The notes: a model not told the origin generated them from the sequence alone. 64,000 nucleotides of DNA from Pedobacter paludis (GCF_003173575.1 NZ_QGNY01000003.1:496001-560000); one strand, 5' to 3'. Shown: positions 46,024 to 55,266, numbered from the stretch's first letter. A program made the numbers and translations.

Positions 46024-46165
46024 TTTGATCCCTATAGTTGTTTTTCTAATAGTATCTACGCGCGGGCATCAGCAAAAGAGTAGAGGCTAGAAAAAATATT
46101 TTTTCAGTTAGCAGGTCAACATCAGGCGGACGCTTTTAGGTAAAGTCTGTAAAGTACTGTGGGGA

Positions 46166-46723
46166 TTAAAAAAATAGAATCAAGATGAGTCTGCGCCTGA
46201 TGATTTTCATAGCGCTCTGAATCTGTGATTTAACAGTGAGTTCCGAAACTGAATTAATGTGGGCTATATCGGAACGCTTCATGTGTTTCTGGTGGTACAT
46301 CAGAAACACTTGGCCCATTTTGTCTGCAAGCTTTCCAGCAGTATCAAACACACGTGCCAACTGTTCTCCGAATAATTCTTCCCAACATTCTTGCCTGGTA
46401 TTATGAGCCTCGAAACTGTTTAAATATCTTTGAACGGATTCTGCCTTGCGGAATTTACTGATGATATTATTTTTTGTGCAGCTGTAGAGCCAGCGGCGGA
46501 GATTTTCTTCACTCTTAAAGTTGTGATTCCTGGCAAGAAGGCTTGTAAAGACATCCTGCACCGTATCACGCGCGGACTCCGCATCCCCCAGTAGCCTGCG
46601 GGCATGGACGTACAAAACTTCCCAGTACCTGTTATAATACTCGGTAAATGCAGATGGATCGCCCTGGTTCAGTTTCTGTATAAGCGTTTCCCCTTCAAGG
46701 CTATTGTTTGCGTAATTCTCCAT
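46166..46723 (-). CDS. ECF-type RNA polymerase sigma factor (FecI-like)
   Basis: 185 residues. Sigma region 2 is FTEYYNRYWEVLYVHARRLLGDAESARDTVQDVFTSLLAR and region 4 is LADKMGQVFLMYHQKHMKRSDIAHINSVSELTVKSQIQSAMKII. It is first in the FecI-FecR-SusC-SusD order and should direct transcription of the uptake cluster. It is a close relative of the second ECF factor at 47507. Confidence 0.93.
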   Translation of the reverse strand: MENYANNSLEGETLIQKLNQGDPSAFTEYYNRYWEVLYVHARRLLGDAESARDTVQDVFTSLLARNHNFKSEENLRRWLYSCTKNNIISKFRKAESVQRYLNSFEAHNTRQECWEELFGEQLARVFDTAGKLADKMGQVFLMYHQKHMKRSDIAHINSVSELTVKSQIQSAMKIIRRRLILILFF

Positions 46724-46874
46724 TCACTCTGACAATGGTAACATGATTCTGACTCATATTAAAGATAATACAATCAGCCGAAGAAAGTAAATCCCAGGTA
46801 GTTAATTAATCAATTGGAATGTTAATATGAAGTTATCGTGATGGAAATTATTTGCTGAGCGCTTGAAACCACTG

Positions 46875-47192
46875 TCAATCCCCGTTAACATTGTCCTCCT
46901 CTGGACTGTTGGGATTGTGCCTTGTAGCTTTGTTTACGGGAAAGCGGCCAAAATAAAACACAATCCAACCTTTGATACTATTGAGAAACCCTTGTTCAAC
47001 CTCTACCTGGAAATCGGCAAGAACGACTTTGTCCAAAATGTTTCCGGTGATGTTCCCTTGTGGAATGATCGGGTCATCAAAGCGAAAGAGCAGTCTGTTG
47101 TTGGGGTATCGGGCTTCGATCTCTTTCGGTCGGCCCACAATCTTCCTCAGCTTGACATGAATGTTGTCAATGGTGATAATCCTAACTGACAT
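46875..47192 (-). CDS. Possible small cytosolic protein
   Basis: About 105 residues from the ATG at 47192 (MSVRIITIDNIHVKLRKIVGRPKEIEARYPNNRLLFRFDDPIIPQGNITGN). It reads as a plausible beta-rich protein, but an overlapping TTG-started frame exists on the other strand (46863-47189). I prefer the minus-strand reading because its composition looks protein-like and it faces away from the XRE gene. Function unknown; low certainty. Confidence 0.35.
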   Translation of the reverse strand: MSVRIITIDNIHVKLRKIVGRPKEIEARYPNNRLLFRFDDPIIPQGNITGNILDKVVLADFQVEVEQGFLNSIKGWIVFYFGRFPVNKATRHNPNSPEEDNVNGD

Positions 47193-47340
47193 AGCATATC
47201 CAAATGGTTTGGTCACCCTATCTGGGGCGGCTTGAATAAATGAAGGATAAATATACGAATCTCTAGCCACGTGTCTCTAGCCATTCATCGCAAGCCTTCT
47301 GAACAATGACTGGAATCATAAGATTTTCTAAGTTCGCGGA

Positions 47341-47577
47341 ATGATCGATGAGAAAAAAACCATGGTTTTGCTGGGCAACCGTGTGGCCCACCTCAGGAGG
47401 GCGCGAGGGCAGACAATTGTACAGATGAGCCATTCTACCGAACTTGACTACGGCTTTCTGCGCCGTCTCGAAAAAGGTCAGGTACTCCCGAGCGTACGCT
47501 ACCTGATCAGGATCTGCAACTATTTTGATGTATCTCTTTCTGAGCTGTTCGATTTCGATGGCACTTTGCAAACATAG
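47341..47577 (+). CDS. XRE-family helix-turn-helix regulator
   Basis: 78 residues, a complete Cro/CI-type HTH: LGNRVAHLRRARGQTIVQMSHSTELDYGFLRRLEKGQVLPSVRYLIRICNYFDVSLSELFDFDG. There is no other domain. Its 3' end overlaps the opposite-strand ECF sigma gene at 47507. A DNA-binding repressor is expected; the regulated gene is not known but the flanking ICE cargo is the likely target. Confidence 0.85.
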   Translation: MIDEKKTMVLLGNRVAHLRRARGQTIVQMSHSTELDYGFLRRLEKGQVLPSVRYLIRICNYFDVSLSELFDFDGTLQT

Positions 47578-48175
47578 CTCCCGAGCTATTGAACCAAAGA
47601 ATAAAGGCCATGAACTCAAGAAGGATGATACTCGTAAGCCTACCTTTTAGTATTTTGAGGGCATACTGCATCTGTTTTTTTACGGTACCTTCACTTATTC
47701 CCATTTCCCCCGCAATTTCCCCGATGTCTAAATGTGCACGCCTGCTCAGCTCAAAGACTTTCCTCATGCGGGGAGGCAGGGCAGCGATTTCAGACTCTAT
47801 TTTTTCCTTAAGTTCCAGTCCCCGCATGTATTCTTCTGTTGATTCAACCTGCTCATTCCAATTGCCCTGAAGGTACCAAAGGTAGTCGACTCGAGTTTTC
47901 TTCTTTCTGATTAGGCTGATGATCCCGTTACGTACACTGCTGTATAAAAATGAGGAAAGCGTAGACTTGAGCTCAAAGCTTCCCATTCGGGTATACATGT
48001 TGGTAAATACATCCTGAACAACGTCCCTGGCCTGCTCCTCATCCTGTAACATTCGCCTTGCATGCAGATATAAGGGTGCCCAATATCTATCGTAGATCAA
48101 TATAAATGCTGAAACATCCCTGGAATTGAATCTGGTGGCCAGCTCGGTATCTGAAAGTGTAGCCTGTGCTTTCAT
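47507..48175 (-). CDS. ECF-type sigma factor, second copy (FecI-like)
   Basis: About 222 residues from the ATG at 48175 (MKAQATL); the open frame runs further to 48421 but overlaps the next gene. Region 2 is FILIYDRYWAPLYLHARRMLQDEEQARDVVQDVFTNMYTRMGSF and region 4 is LPPRMRKVFELSRRAHLDIGEIAGEMGISEGTVKKQMQYALKIL. A hydrophobic C-terminal tail (ILLEFMAFILWF) is common in Bacteroidota ECF factors. No FecR gene follows. It lies downstream of the three-member unknown family, which it could regulate. Confidence 0.9.
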   Translation of the reverse strand: MKAQATLSDTELATRFNSRDVSAFILIYDRYWAPLYLHARRMLQDEEQARDVVQDVFTNMYTRMGSFELKSTLSSFLYSSVRNGIISLIRKKKTRVDYLWYLQGNWNEQVESTEEYMRGLELKEKIESEIAALPPRMRKVFELSRRAHLDIGEIAGEMGISEGTVKKQMQYALKILKGRLTSIILLEFMAFILWFNSSGAMFAKCHRNRTAQKEIHQNSCRS

Positions 48176-48380
48176 ATCATGGTTGGTTAGTTTGTAGCAG
48201 TGGTATGCTTTATTTTCCGGGACCGCTAAAGCACTGGGATCGTGCTGTATGCATAGTTCGAAATGATATACAAACATAAACATTTGGATATATATTAACA
48301 AAAGCATGCATTCATAATTCTCTGTTCCTGTGCCGAACTGGCCTAACCATTCGCATCTAATAGATAGATAGCGTATGACC

Positions 48381-49313
48381 TCAGACAGGGACCGCTTGGT
48401 GTAATCCCAGGGCCTTAACACCGAGTTGATATACGGCTTGTAGTGAAGCCATTAGGTGAGGTTCATCTTTCAGAAAATTGGAATACGGCAGGTCTTCCAT
48501 TATTGACCAGATCGGTTCGATATTCTCCATGGTGGGGTCAATATTCTTGTTTTTCTTAATCAATTTATCCAGACTCTCTATGGATTCATCCACTAACGTC
48601 AGTATTCTTGAATTCCCGCTTACTATCCATGGAGATGTTTCGCCCTGAGAACGCTCAATAATGAGCGGATCGGCCCGATAGTATTCGTCAAGAAATTCCA
48701 GGGGCATTACAAAATACACTTTCGGATCATATCCGTGATAACCTAAACTGATATTGGCAGTGGCTATCCAGAACCAACGTTGCATCCACGTATATAAAGC
48801 ATAAAATTCTTTTTCGAAGCGTCTGTCTGTACATCGAGGACTATCCGTAACATAGGCATGGGTGCTTCTGGTATGGTTTCGCTCATTGTACCAAAAGTAT
48901 TCTATCTGGCCATGCCGAAGTTTGCTGTCGTAGTAATCAATGACTTCGATCTGTTTCTCCAGCGCCGAGATGAGCGTTTCCAGTGGAGGAGCCCCCCGTG
49001 GAATGTAAAATTTTTCATTCCGAAACCCTTCGAAAGGGATCTCACCATCGCCAGTGTTGAGCAACTTGCCCAGCACACGCTTTCTAAAATGTATATCTCC
49101 AGGAGCAAAGAGCGTACGATAAAGTGCGTCGAGCTTTGCGCGTCTGCCGTTTCGAAGGAAATACTTGTTTAACAGCGCCGATAATTGAAATTGCACATTA
49201 AGTGTCTGATCCCTGTTCAGAACTGATCTGTCAGGAACAAAAAATGGATTACCAGATTTGAAATAGTAGGCCACAAGATTTTTTTTGAGTGATAAATGAT
49301 CAATATTAAACAC
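48381..49313 (-). CDS. Unknown ICE cargo family, member C
   Basis: 310 residues, soluble. Shared family phrases are YYFKSGNPFFVP near the N-terminus, KLDALYRTLFAPGDIHFRKRVLGKLL (about residues 60-85) and a Trp-rich stretch TWMQRWFWIATANISLGYHGYDPKVYF. The homologs at 50035 and 51967 show the same order. No known motif. It ends 60 bp or more upstream of the ECF sigma start and is probably in one regulon with it. Confidence 0.65.
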   Translation of the reverse strand: MFNIDHLSLKKNLVAYYFKSGNPFFVPDRSVLNRDQTLNVQFQLSALLNKYFLRNGRRAKLDALYRTLFAPGDIHFRKRVLGKLLNTGDGEIPFEGFRNEKFYIPRGAPPLETLISALEKQIEVIDYYDSKLRHGQIEYFWYNERNHTRSTHAYVTDSPRCTDRRFEKEFYALYTWMQRWFWIATANISLGYHGYDPKVYFVMPLEFLDEYYRADPLIIERSQGETSPWIVSGNSRILTLVDESIESLDKLIKKNKNIDPTMENIEPIWSIMEDLPYSNFLKDEPHLMASLQAVYQLGVKALGLHQAVPV

Positions 49314-49450
49314 CTTTAGATACTAATGGAAGTTTTTTGCCGCTTAACGACCTGATAACGCGAAGACCGGGTTTGCCGTTCTAATTTTGAAATGGTAACA
49401 TCCTTGCGGGCAATTGTCCGGTAATTTGCCTGAAACAAAATTATTGTCAC

Positions 49451-49969
49451 ATGAGAAATTTTCTTTTAATGGGTGCAGCTGCGATCATGATCTCCTCCTG
49501 TACCAATGTTCCTAGCGAGCAAGAGGCTAGATCAATCATCTCTGCAGACCTTGGAGCAAATTATGTTGCTGAATACTATTTTGCCGATCCACATGACATA
49601 CCCAGACTATTTGGTAGTGATGCGGAAAAACAGGGGCTTATCAGCTTTGATAAAAGGCCGACCATTGGTTCAATCGTTAATGGCAATCCATTGGTAACGT
49701 TCAGCGCAAAAGCCTCCACTTATATTGACAGCATTGCATCCAATAGTTCTATCGCTTATATCATAGTCGCCCGAGCGAATATCTCAGATATCAAAATAGA
49801 GACTGAGCATGATGGAAACCAGCAGGAAGTAACAGTGCACTACAAACTCATCTATACCGATCCCACACCGTTCGCAGCACTTAGTCCTGGCCTTATCGGC
49901 CGGCTATTTTCCCGGAAAGCCAAGCTGGAAAAGGTGGCGGGGAAATGGAAAATTAAGCGTGACCACTAG
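49451..49969 (+). CDS. Putative lipoprotein in ICE cargo
   Basis: 172 residues. The lipobox is AAAIMISSCTNVP, with Cys17 as the probable lipidation site. The mature part reads EQEARSIISADLGANYVAEYYFADPHDIPRLFGSDAEKQGLISF and ends in a basic tail KLEKVAGKWKIKRDH. No family is recognised. It lies between family members C and B, on the opposite strand, and is followed by its own terminator. Confidence 0.6.
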   Translation: MRNFLLMGAAAIMISSCTNVPSEQEARSIISADLGANYVAEYYFADPHDIPRLFGSDAEKQGLISFDKRPTIGSIVNGNPLVTFSAKASTYIDSIASNSSIAYIIVARANISDIKIETEHDGNQQEVTVHYKLIYTDPTPFAALSPGLIGRLFSRKAKLEKVAGKWKIKRDH

Positions 49970-49980
49970 ATGATGAACTC

Positions 49981-50013
49981 ATGTCCTGCATGTGCATGCA
50001 GGACATTTTTTTT
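49981..50013 (+). terminator. Strong terminator after the lipoprotein gene
   Basis: A perfect 12-bp stem (atgtcctgcatg / catgcaggacat) with a 2-base loop is followed by seven T residues, 12 bp after the stop. Confidence 0.9.
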
Positions 50014-50034
50014 CCAGCCATAGTGCTTTGAAGT

Positions 50035-51855
50035 CTACCGGCGGGGCTTGCCATTCTGCGGGTTCCGGTTGTTTGACTCCAGGTTTTCGAAGAATAGCCA
50101 CATGGTAAAAAATAAGCCTGACAGGAGAAATGGCAGCCAAAATCCCACCTTATCGATTTTTGAAAAACCCAACTTTGAGTAAACATCAAAAATCGGAACT
50201 AATAACAGCAACAGAGCTATCCCATTAATTGCCAATGGTAGTTTTTGGAAAACATTCCCACAGATAATTCCCAGACCGATAGCACAGACCAGACCAGAAT
50301 ATACAGGCTGCTCGGGCACGGACAATAACATTGAAAAAACATAGGCGATCATACTTGTTTCATGGTCTTTGCCGTCGATTGAAATGAGCATGAAGGCGAT
50401 CAACCCGGCAAACTGAAAAGTGTCGGAAGCGCCCGTTTTTCGCCAGTTCCACATTCCATGGTTCTCATGACCCCTCCCAGTTGGACCTTTAAAACTCCCG
50501 ACTTCTGCAGCGGCCCCATTTTCGGTTTCTTTGATTTGCACTCCCGGGATTGCCGGCCTACTTTCAGGGCTGCGAAGAAAAATGGTAGCCGATAGTGCAA
50601 AGACGAATGCAATCAGCGGGTAAAGTAATCCGAACTGGCCGTATAGCAGTTGGGGGTACTGGAAGATCTGGACAGAAATGGGAAGTAACATGAGCAGTCC
50701 AGCACACAAAATGTCTGACCGATCAAAAGGCCTATAATAATCAATCAATAGAAAAAATAATGAGACTTGCGCAAAGAACCACATCATGCTTAACACACTG
50801 CCCCGCTCTATGATGATCATGGCAAACAGATCGAGCCCCATGACTGACATCTTTTTCGTCATAAACAGGATCAGTATCAGGAAGATCACCAATAAAGCAG
50901 TTTTAAACACAAGGCCTCTAATTGATCTTACTCGTTCTTTGAAAACTCCGTCAGCTTCAGTTTCAGCAACAGTCGGATCGACAGTGGCTAAACTGATGGA
51001 AATTGGTTCATTCACATTGTAGATTTCGATCAGAGAGTCAATTCCCGAACTTATCTCTTCGATAAACTCTTCCCTCACATTCAGTGGATAATCCATGTCT
51101 TTAACCAGGGCATGGCAGAATTCTTTCTGGTTGATCAGTTTGGGGAGCGGGTCTCCACTTGACCTTGACCTGGCAACGATAACAGCAAGTTGGCTAGCCA
51201 TCTGCAAATGGAAAAGGAGCTCATGCTTACCGGTAAAATAAAGCGAATATGTGGGGCCATCGTATAGGCATGAGCTCTGGAACCGGGTGTGGTATTCTAG
51301 TTTTCGATGTACACCAATAGCAATTCTCTGAGAAGGCTCTTTCGACCGTTCTCCACGCTTCAGCCAAAGTCGATGTTTGCCAAATAGAAATGCATGAAGT
51401 ATTGTTTCATATAGCTTTCCAAGGGCCCGTTCATATAACAGGGCTTCCTCATTTGCCACATGTTCTGCAAAGTTCAGTTGAATCATTCCAACCTCCCATC
51501 CGCAAAATTCAGCAATAAGAGATTCCTGTTTTTTTGAGTGGATCCCTAAAGCTGGATCCAGTATTTCAATCTGGGATAGCAGGAACTCATCGAAGGCACT
51601 TGACTGGTGAGTGAGTGATTCCCTTTCAGAAGAGATCGCGTAGACATCTTGATATTGCTTCAATGAGCTGCTCTCAGTTATGAAACGCCCCATTATCCGA
51701 ATTTTGGAAGCAATATCACCTTGATGGTCCAGCATTTCATACAGGCAACCCAATGCGCTCAATTCTGGCAAACTCCCGACAATTTCCTTTATGATAAAAT
51801 CTTTGATCATCTGATCAAAGCGACTCCCATCATACGGGGGATTAAATCTGTACAT
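50035..51855 (-). CDS. Unknown ICE cargo family, member B, fused to membrane domain
   Basis: 606 residues. Residues 1 to about 320 follow the family layout (CLYEMLDHQGDIASKIRIMGRFI; ALGKLYETILHAFLFGKHRLWLK; YSLYFTGKHELLFHLQMASQLAVIV). The rest is a membrane domain of about eight spans (for example LVFKTALLVIFLILILFM, MMWFFAQVSLFFLLIDYY, LLPISVQIFQYPQLLYGQFG), with a soluble loop at 430-470. The tail is cytosolic and basic. Its role is unknown; fusion of a cargo domain to a membrane anchor suggests a membrane-sited function. Confidence 0.6.
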   Translation of the reverse strand: MYRFNPPYDGSRFDQMIKDFIIKEIVGSLPELSALGCLYEMLDHQGDIASKIRIMGRFITESSSLKQYQDVYAISSERESLTHQSSAFDEFLLSQIEILDPALGIHSKKQESLIAEFCGWEVGMIQLNFAEHVANEEALLYERALGKLYETILHAFLFGKHRLWLKRGERSKEPSQRIAIGVHRKLEYHTRFQSSCLYDGPTYSLYFTGKHELLFHLQMASQLAVIVARSRSSGDPLPKLINQKEFCHALVKDMDYPLNVREEFIEEISSGIDSLIEIYNVNEPISISLATVDPTVAETEADGVFKERVRSIRGLVFKTALLVIFLILILFMTKKMSVMGLDLFAMIIIERGSVLSMMWFFAQVSLFFLLIDYYRPFDRSDILCAGLLMLLPISVQIFQYPQLLYGQFGLLYPLIAFVFALSATIFLRSPESRPAIPGVQIKETENGAAAEVGSFKGPTGRGHENHGMWNWRKTGASDTFQFAGLIAFMLISIDGKDHETSMIAYVFSMLLSVPEQPVYSGLVCAIGLGIICGNVFQKLPLAINGIALLLLLVPIFDVYSKLGFSKIDKVGFWLPFLLSGLFFTMWLFFENLESNNRNPQNGKPRR

Positions 51856-51910
51856 GATTGTTCTGGTGTTAATTTTTGTTACCTCATATCTGTAAAGCTG
51901 ATGCCAAATA

Positions 51911-51959
51911 CCACCGGACCGGGACGGCGGCTTTTCCGCCGCCCGGTTCCCCCCGGTGG
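51911..51959 (-). terminator. Nested hairpin between family members A and B
   Basis: Three nested stems: ccaccgg/ccggtgg, accggg/cccggt and cggcgg/ccgccg. It lies between the stop of member A (51967) and the start of member B. It could attenuate transcription between them. Confidence 0.6.
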
Positions 51960-51966
51960 TCCTGTC

Positions 51967-52905
51967 CTATATTATAGCCAAGAGCTCGGGCAATTGTGTA
52001 GGGCCAAACTCCAATAGGCATTTCCCAGATATAAGGCTTAATGACTGAAAGCTGTCCAGTGCTTTTTTCCTCACCGACGCATCTAATTTATTAGCTAGGC
52101 TATAGAATGATGTTAAGGAATATTCTTCCCCAACACCTCTGGCTTTTTGCACTCCTAGATCACTCTGGATTGCCAGGCTGCAAACACCAAAAATGATCTG
52201 AGAGAAAATATCTATGCCGGTATAGTAAATTGTAAATGCGCCTTCTTCATAAACTTGGGGACAGGCCAGTGAGCTCTGTGCAATAAGTCTTCGCCTCAAC
52301 CGTATTTCCATCATCTGGTACCTGATAGGATCTATCTGTTGAAAATGAAGGCAAAGGCCGTGGTTGGCCATCAAAAAAACTTCCCTTAGGAGGTTGTACC
52401 AATCAGTCAAGTATTGACTCAGCTCTTTTAGGCCGGGGTTGCAGATGCGGTTACGAAAGCTGAATGCTATCGTTGACATTCTGCTTCGGTTTAGACCTTC
52501 AACAACGGACTCCTGATAGGCAATTTTCTTAAAGCCCCGGTTTGATTCCAGGGACCGGATGATGTTATAGATATATTCTTCAAACATGCAAGGGGCGACG
52601 TCCCCTTCTCTGACTCTGGGTGAGTTTTCAAGAAGGAACTGGGCATTTACCATCAGCACAGGATCATTCTCTGACTTTACCAAAGCGGCCAATTTGTTTT
52701 CAATAGATCCAGGTGTCGTAAGCAGGCCATACAGCCTGGAGAGCTTTCCTTTCACATCTCGGTCTCCAATGACATCCCGTTGCAGGAACACAATAAGTTC
52801 ATGCGGTATCATCAAATTCCCGGAGGTGAAGTAACCTTTGGTCACTTCCATACTCAATTGATTGGTGGAAAATCTAGGATTAAGATCAGGCCTGGCGGTT
52901 GGCAA
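51967..52905 (-). CDS. Unknown ICE cargo family, member A
   Basis: 312 residues, soluble; the likely start may be the in-frame ATG at 52851 (MEVTKGYFTSGN). The family phrases are KGYFTSGNLMIP, KLSRLYGLLTTPGSIENKLAALV and DWYNLLREVFLMANHGLCLHFQQIDPIRYQ, then FTIYYTGIDIFSQIIFGVCSLAI, which B also has. No catalytic signature. Similarity to B and C is moderate, so the family is old. Confidence 0.65.
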   Translation of the reverse strand: MPTARPDLNPRFSTNQLSMEVTKGYFTSGNLMIPHELIVFLQRDVIGDRDVKGKLSRLYGLLTTPGSIENKLAALVKSENDPVLMVNAQFLLENSPRVREGDVAPCMFEEYIYNIIRSLESNRGFKKIAYQESVVEGLNRSRMSTIAFSFRNRICNPGLKELSQYLTDWYNLLREVFLMANHGLCLHFQQIDPIRYQMMEIRLRRRLIAQSSLACPQVYEEGAFTIYYTGIDIFSQIIFGVCSLAIQSDLGVQKARGVGEEYSLTSFYSLANKLDASVRKKALDSFQSLSLISGKCLLEFGPTQLPELLAII

Positions 52906-53774
52906 TTATAGGAACATACGCTTTTAGCTGTCGAGAACGACATGGTTGGAAACTGTTTAGCATCGGGAATTTTTTGTTGTCAATAATTACAATGTCTTTT
53001 CGATTGCGCAATGCGGCTTTATAACGTTAGAAGGTTCACAGTCCCCTCATGCGTTCAGTGCGAAAATAAAAAACAACAGTTATATGCCATTGTTAATGTC
53101 TCGTTAATCAAAAAGGAAAAATCCTTTCCGTATTGTGGTTGGCAATTTTACTGCGCGACGATTTCTACAGTACATGGTGCGAATTGCTTATACATTAAAC
53201 CGTTTTGACGGGTCGACGCTGGAGAATGCTCCTGGAACCTACAGTATTGATCCAGGCCTATCATGAAAGCCTATGCAACATTCCTAGATGTCTGGATGAT
53301 AAGGCATCATAATGGAAGCGCTGTAATGATCCCTCGATAGGTACATTTATTTTATGCTAATTCTGCCATATAAAAAGCATGCTTTTGAATCTTGTCCGAA
53401 CCATAAATGCAGTGAAGAAAATGAAGATTGGAAGCTGTGAATGTCTTATTTTTTTCGTTAAGGTAACGTGGAGGTCAGGAAAAAATTTAAAATAATACAG
53501 CATAAATAATTCTCATCCCTGATCTGTCGGAAAGCGCATCGGGTTCTGAGTAGAAGAAAAAAGTATTTAATGCTCACGTTAAACTGTTAGTATAGCATCG
53601 GAAATTGCTGGGAATTTACCCATACCCAGCCGATGGATATGTATCCCATATAAGGGCTGACGGAGAAATGTGCAATAAAGTAAAACCGGCTCCAGATCAT
53701 GACCCAGAACCGGTGCTTCCTGCTGGAAATAACCTTTTCGAACATGTAGCAGGAAATTGAACTAGCGCCTTGAA
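52906..53774. other. Gene-poor region, nothing recognised
   Basis: About 870 bp. No frame of gene-like composition is supported. A dyad around 53687-53715 (accggctcc...gaaccggt) and several A/T runs are the only visible structure. It separates the unknown cargo family from the mobilization module. Confidence 0.45.
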
Positions 53775-54059
53775 CTATTTGGCAAGAAGCTTATTGAGTC
53801 CTTTGTTGAAATCAACCAGGCCTGCCTTTTCAAGACAGTCATCAGCAAAGGCTTTCAGTTCAGTCGCTACATCCTGCGGAATATTTTCCAGCAGGTGTCC
53901 TGGCTCCTCTTTGTCATTGACACCCTTTGCGATCAGCTTATAAAGGATGAGTATCACACGCCTGGACATTGTTGTCGACTGCCCCATGAATTTCACCTTT
54001 TCACCCATTCCCGGAACACTCATCATCGTGTCCACCATTTCCATTGCATCACTTTTCAT
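53775..54059 (-). CDS. Small ICE-conserved helical protein
   Basis: 94 residues, mostly helical and acidic: MGEKVKFMGQSTTMSRRVILILYKLIAKGVNDKEEPGHLLENIPQDVATELKAFADDCLEKAGLVDFNKGLNKLLAK. No motif. It reads divergently from the primase gene, 141 bp away. A regulatory or accessory role in mobilization is possible but not shown. Confidence 0.5.
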   Translation of the reverse strand: MKSDAMEMVDTMMSVPGMGEKVKFMGQSTTMSRRVILILYKLIAKGVNDKEEPGHLLENIPQDVATELKAFADDCLEKAGLVDFNKGLNKLLAK

Positions 54060-54162
54060 TTCTCTCTTTTTTATGGTTTAACATGAAGCAAATGTAGTTA
54101 TCATAAAGGTGTTCCTCCTCTTCCAAATTCGCAGTGGTAGCCCGATTGAATGAAGTGCTTTA

Positions 54163-54170
54163 TACTTTTG
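54163..54170 (+). promoter_or_regulatory. Candidate -7 box before the mobilization module
   Basis: TACTTTTG matches TAnnTTTG. It lies 30 bp upstream of the primase ATG. A ttg at 54146 is a poor -33 element because of spacing. Confidence 0.4.
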
Positions 54171-54200
54171 TCATTGTAGCGAAATTGAAAAGGACATGTT

Positions 54201-55127
54201 ATGGAAGAAGAGCTAAAAGATAAGCTGGCTAAAATCAAGATGGAACTTTCCCTGGAGGATTATTTATCGTCCCTGGGCCATAGCCCTCAGAAACGTTTTG
54301 CTGGGTACCTGTTATATCGTTCTCCGTTCAGACAGGAACGTACAGCAAGTTTCAAAGTTGATTTGTCAAAAGGACTGTGGGTAGACTTTGGAGAGACATC
54401 TGCAAAGGGAGGTCCCTTGGGCGGTGACCTGATTACCTTGATGAAAATGCTGCATGGCTGGAGCAGCCGGGAAGTTGCAGAAAAGTTTGGCAACACTGCC
54501 TTAGCGGTACCTGTTGAACCCCGTATATCAGAGAAGGTACACCAGGAACCAGCAAACCCTGTAATCATTACCAACGTGCGCGGAATTTATGCATATTCAC
54601 TCGTGAACTACGCACTGTCACGTGGCATACCCCGTCATATTCTTGACCGGCACTGTAAGGAAGTACACTATCAGATCGCCGGAAGAAATTACTTTGGAAT
54701 AGGCTTTAAGAACGACATCGGCGGATGGGAAATTAGAAATCAATATGCTAAAAGGGCCAGTTCTCCCAAAGGGGTAACAACCGTTGATAATGGCTGCAGA
54801 GAAGTTTGCGTTTTCGAAGGATTTTTTGACTACCTGACCTTCCTCACCAGAAATGAAAATACGGCTGCTTTGAAAAAAAATTTTGCCATCCTTAATAGCG
54901 CCGTTTTCTTCCCCAAACTCCGCCCTTTTCTGGAAGCCCATAGCGCTATTTACCTCTACCTGGACCACGACAACAAAGGGCGTCAGGTTACCCGTGAAGC
55001 ACTAGCAACCAAGGGTGCCAATTACGTAGATGCAAGCAAGTTTTTTGCCGGGGACAAAATGGATTTTAACAGGTGGCACATGCAGAATCCAAAGCCTCCA
55101 AAATTGAGACGTGGGCACCGCTTTTAA
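54201..55127 (+). CDS. ICE DNA primase (TraP-like; CHC2-like and TOPRIM)
   Basis: 308 residues. The N-terminus YLLYRSPFRQERTASFKVDLSKGLWVDFGETSAKGGPLGGDLITLMKML has the primase zinc-domain layout but lacks the zinc-binding Cys/His. The TOPRIM part is CVFEGFFDYLTFL (E at the active site) and AIYLYLDHDNKGRQVTREAL. It probably primes the transferred strand in the recipient. It is the first gene of the plus-strand mobilization module. Confidence 0.85.
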   Translation: MEEELKDKLAKIKMELSLEDYLSSLGHSPQKRFAGYLLYRSPFRQERTASFKVDLSKGLWVDFGETSAKGGPLGGDLITLMKMLHGWSSREVAEKFGNTALAVPVEPRISEKVHQEPANPVIITNVRGIYAYSLVNYALSRGIPRHILDRHCKEVHYQIAGRNYFGIGFKNDIGGWEIRNQYAKRASSPKGVTTVDNGCREVCVFEGFFDYLTFLTRNENTAALKKNFAILNSAVFFPKLRPFLEAHSAIYLYLDHDNKGRQVTREALATKGANYVDASKFFAGDKMDFNRWHMQNPKPPKLRRGHRF

Positions 55128-55222
55128 ACAAAATGAAGGCTGGTGCAAATAAATGACAGGGATAAGATTACCGGGATCCCGAAACGACACGGTCCCGTCG
55201 GTTCCAGGTTCCCTGCAGAACC

Positions 55223-55266
55223 GGCAAGGTGTTCAAATGTTGCAACATTTGGATTTTCCCCTTGCC
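55223..55266. other. Candidate oriT: nested palindrome before the mob genes
   Basis: An 18-bp perfect palindrome caaatgttgcaacatttg (55234-55251) lies inside outer arms ggcaagg/ccttgcc (55223-55229 and 55260-55266). The module's relaxase genes start 63 bp downstream. Nested palindromes beside relaxase genes are typical of oriT and of self-regulated mob promoters, but there is no nick-site match to prove it. Confidence 0.45.

Noticed and set aside
46863..47189. Plus-strand gene starting with TTG
   Set aside because: It overlaps a more protein-like minus-strand frame and lacks a signal for its start; kept only as an alternative.
47263..47619. Minus-strand frame of 118 codons
   Set aside because: It lies opposite the clear XRE gene and is its antisense shadow.
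52906..53774. Small genes in the gene-poor region
   Set aside because: The only open frames are short, without start signals or protein-like composition.
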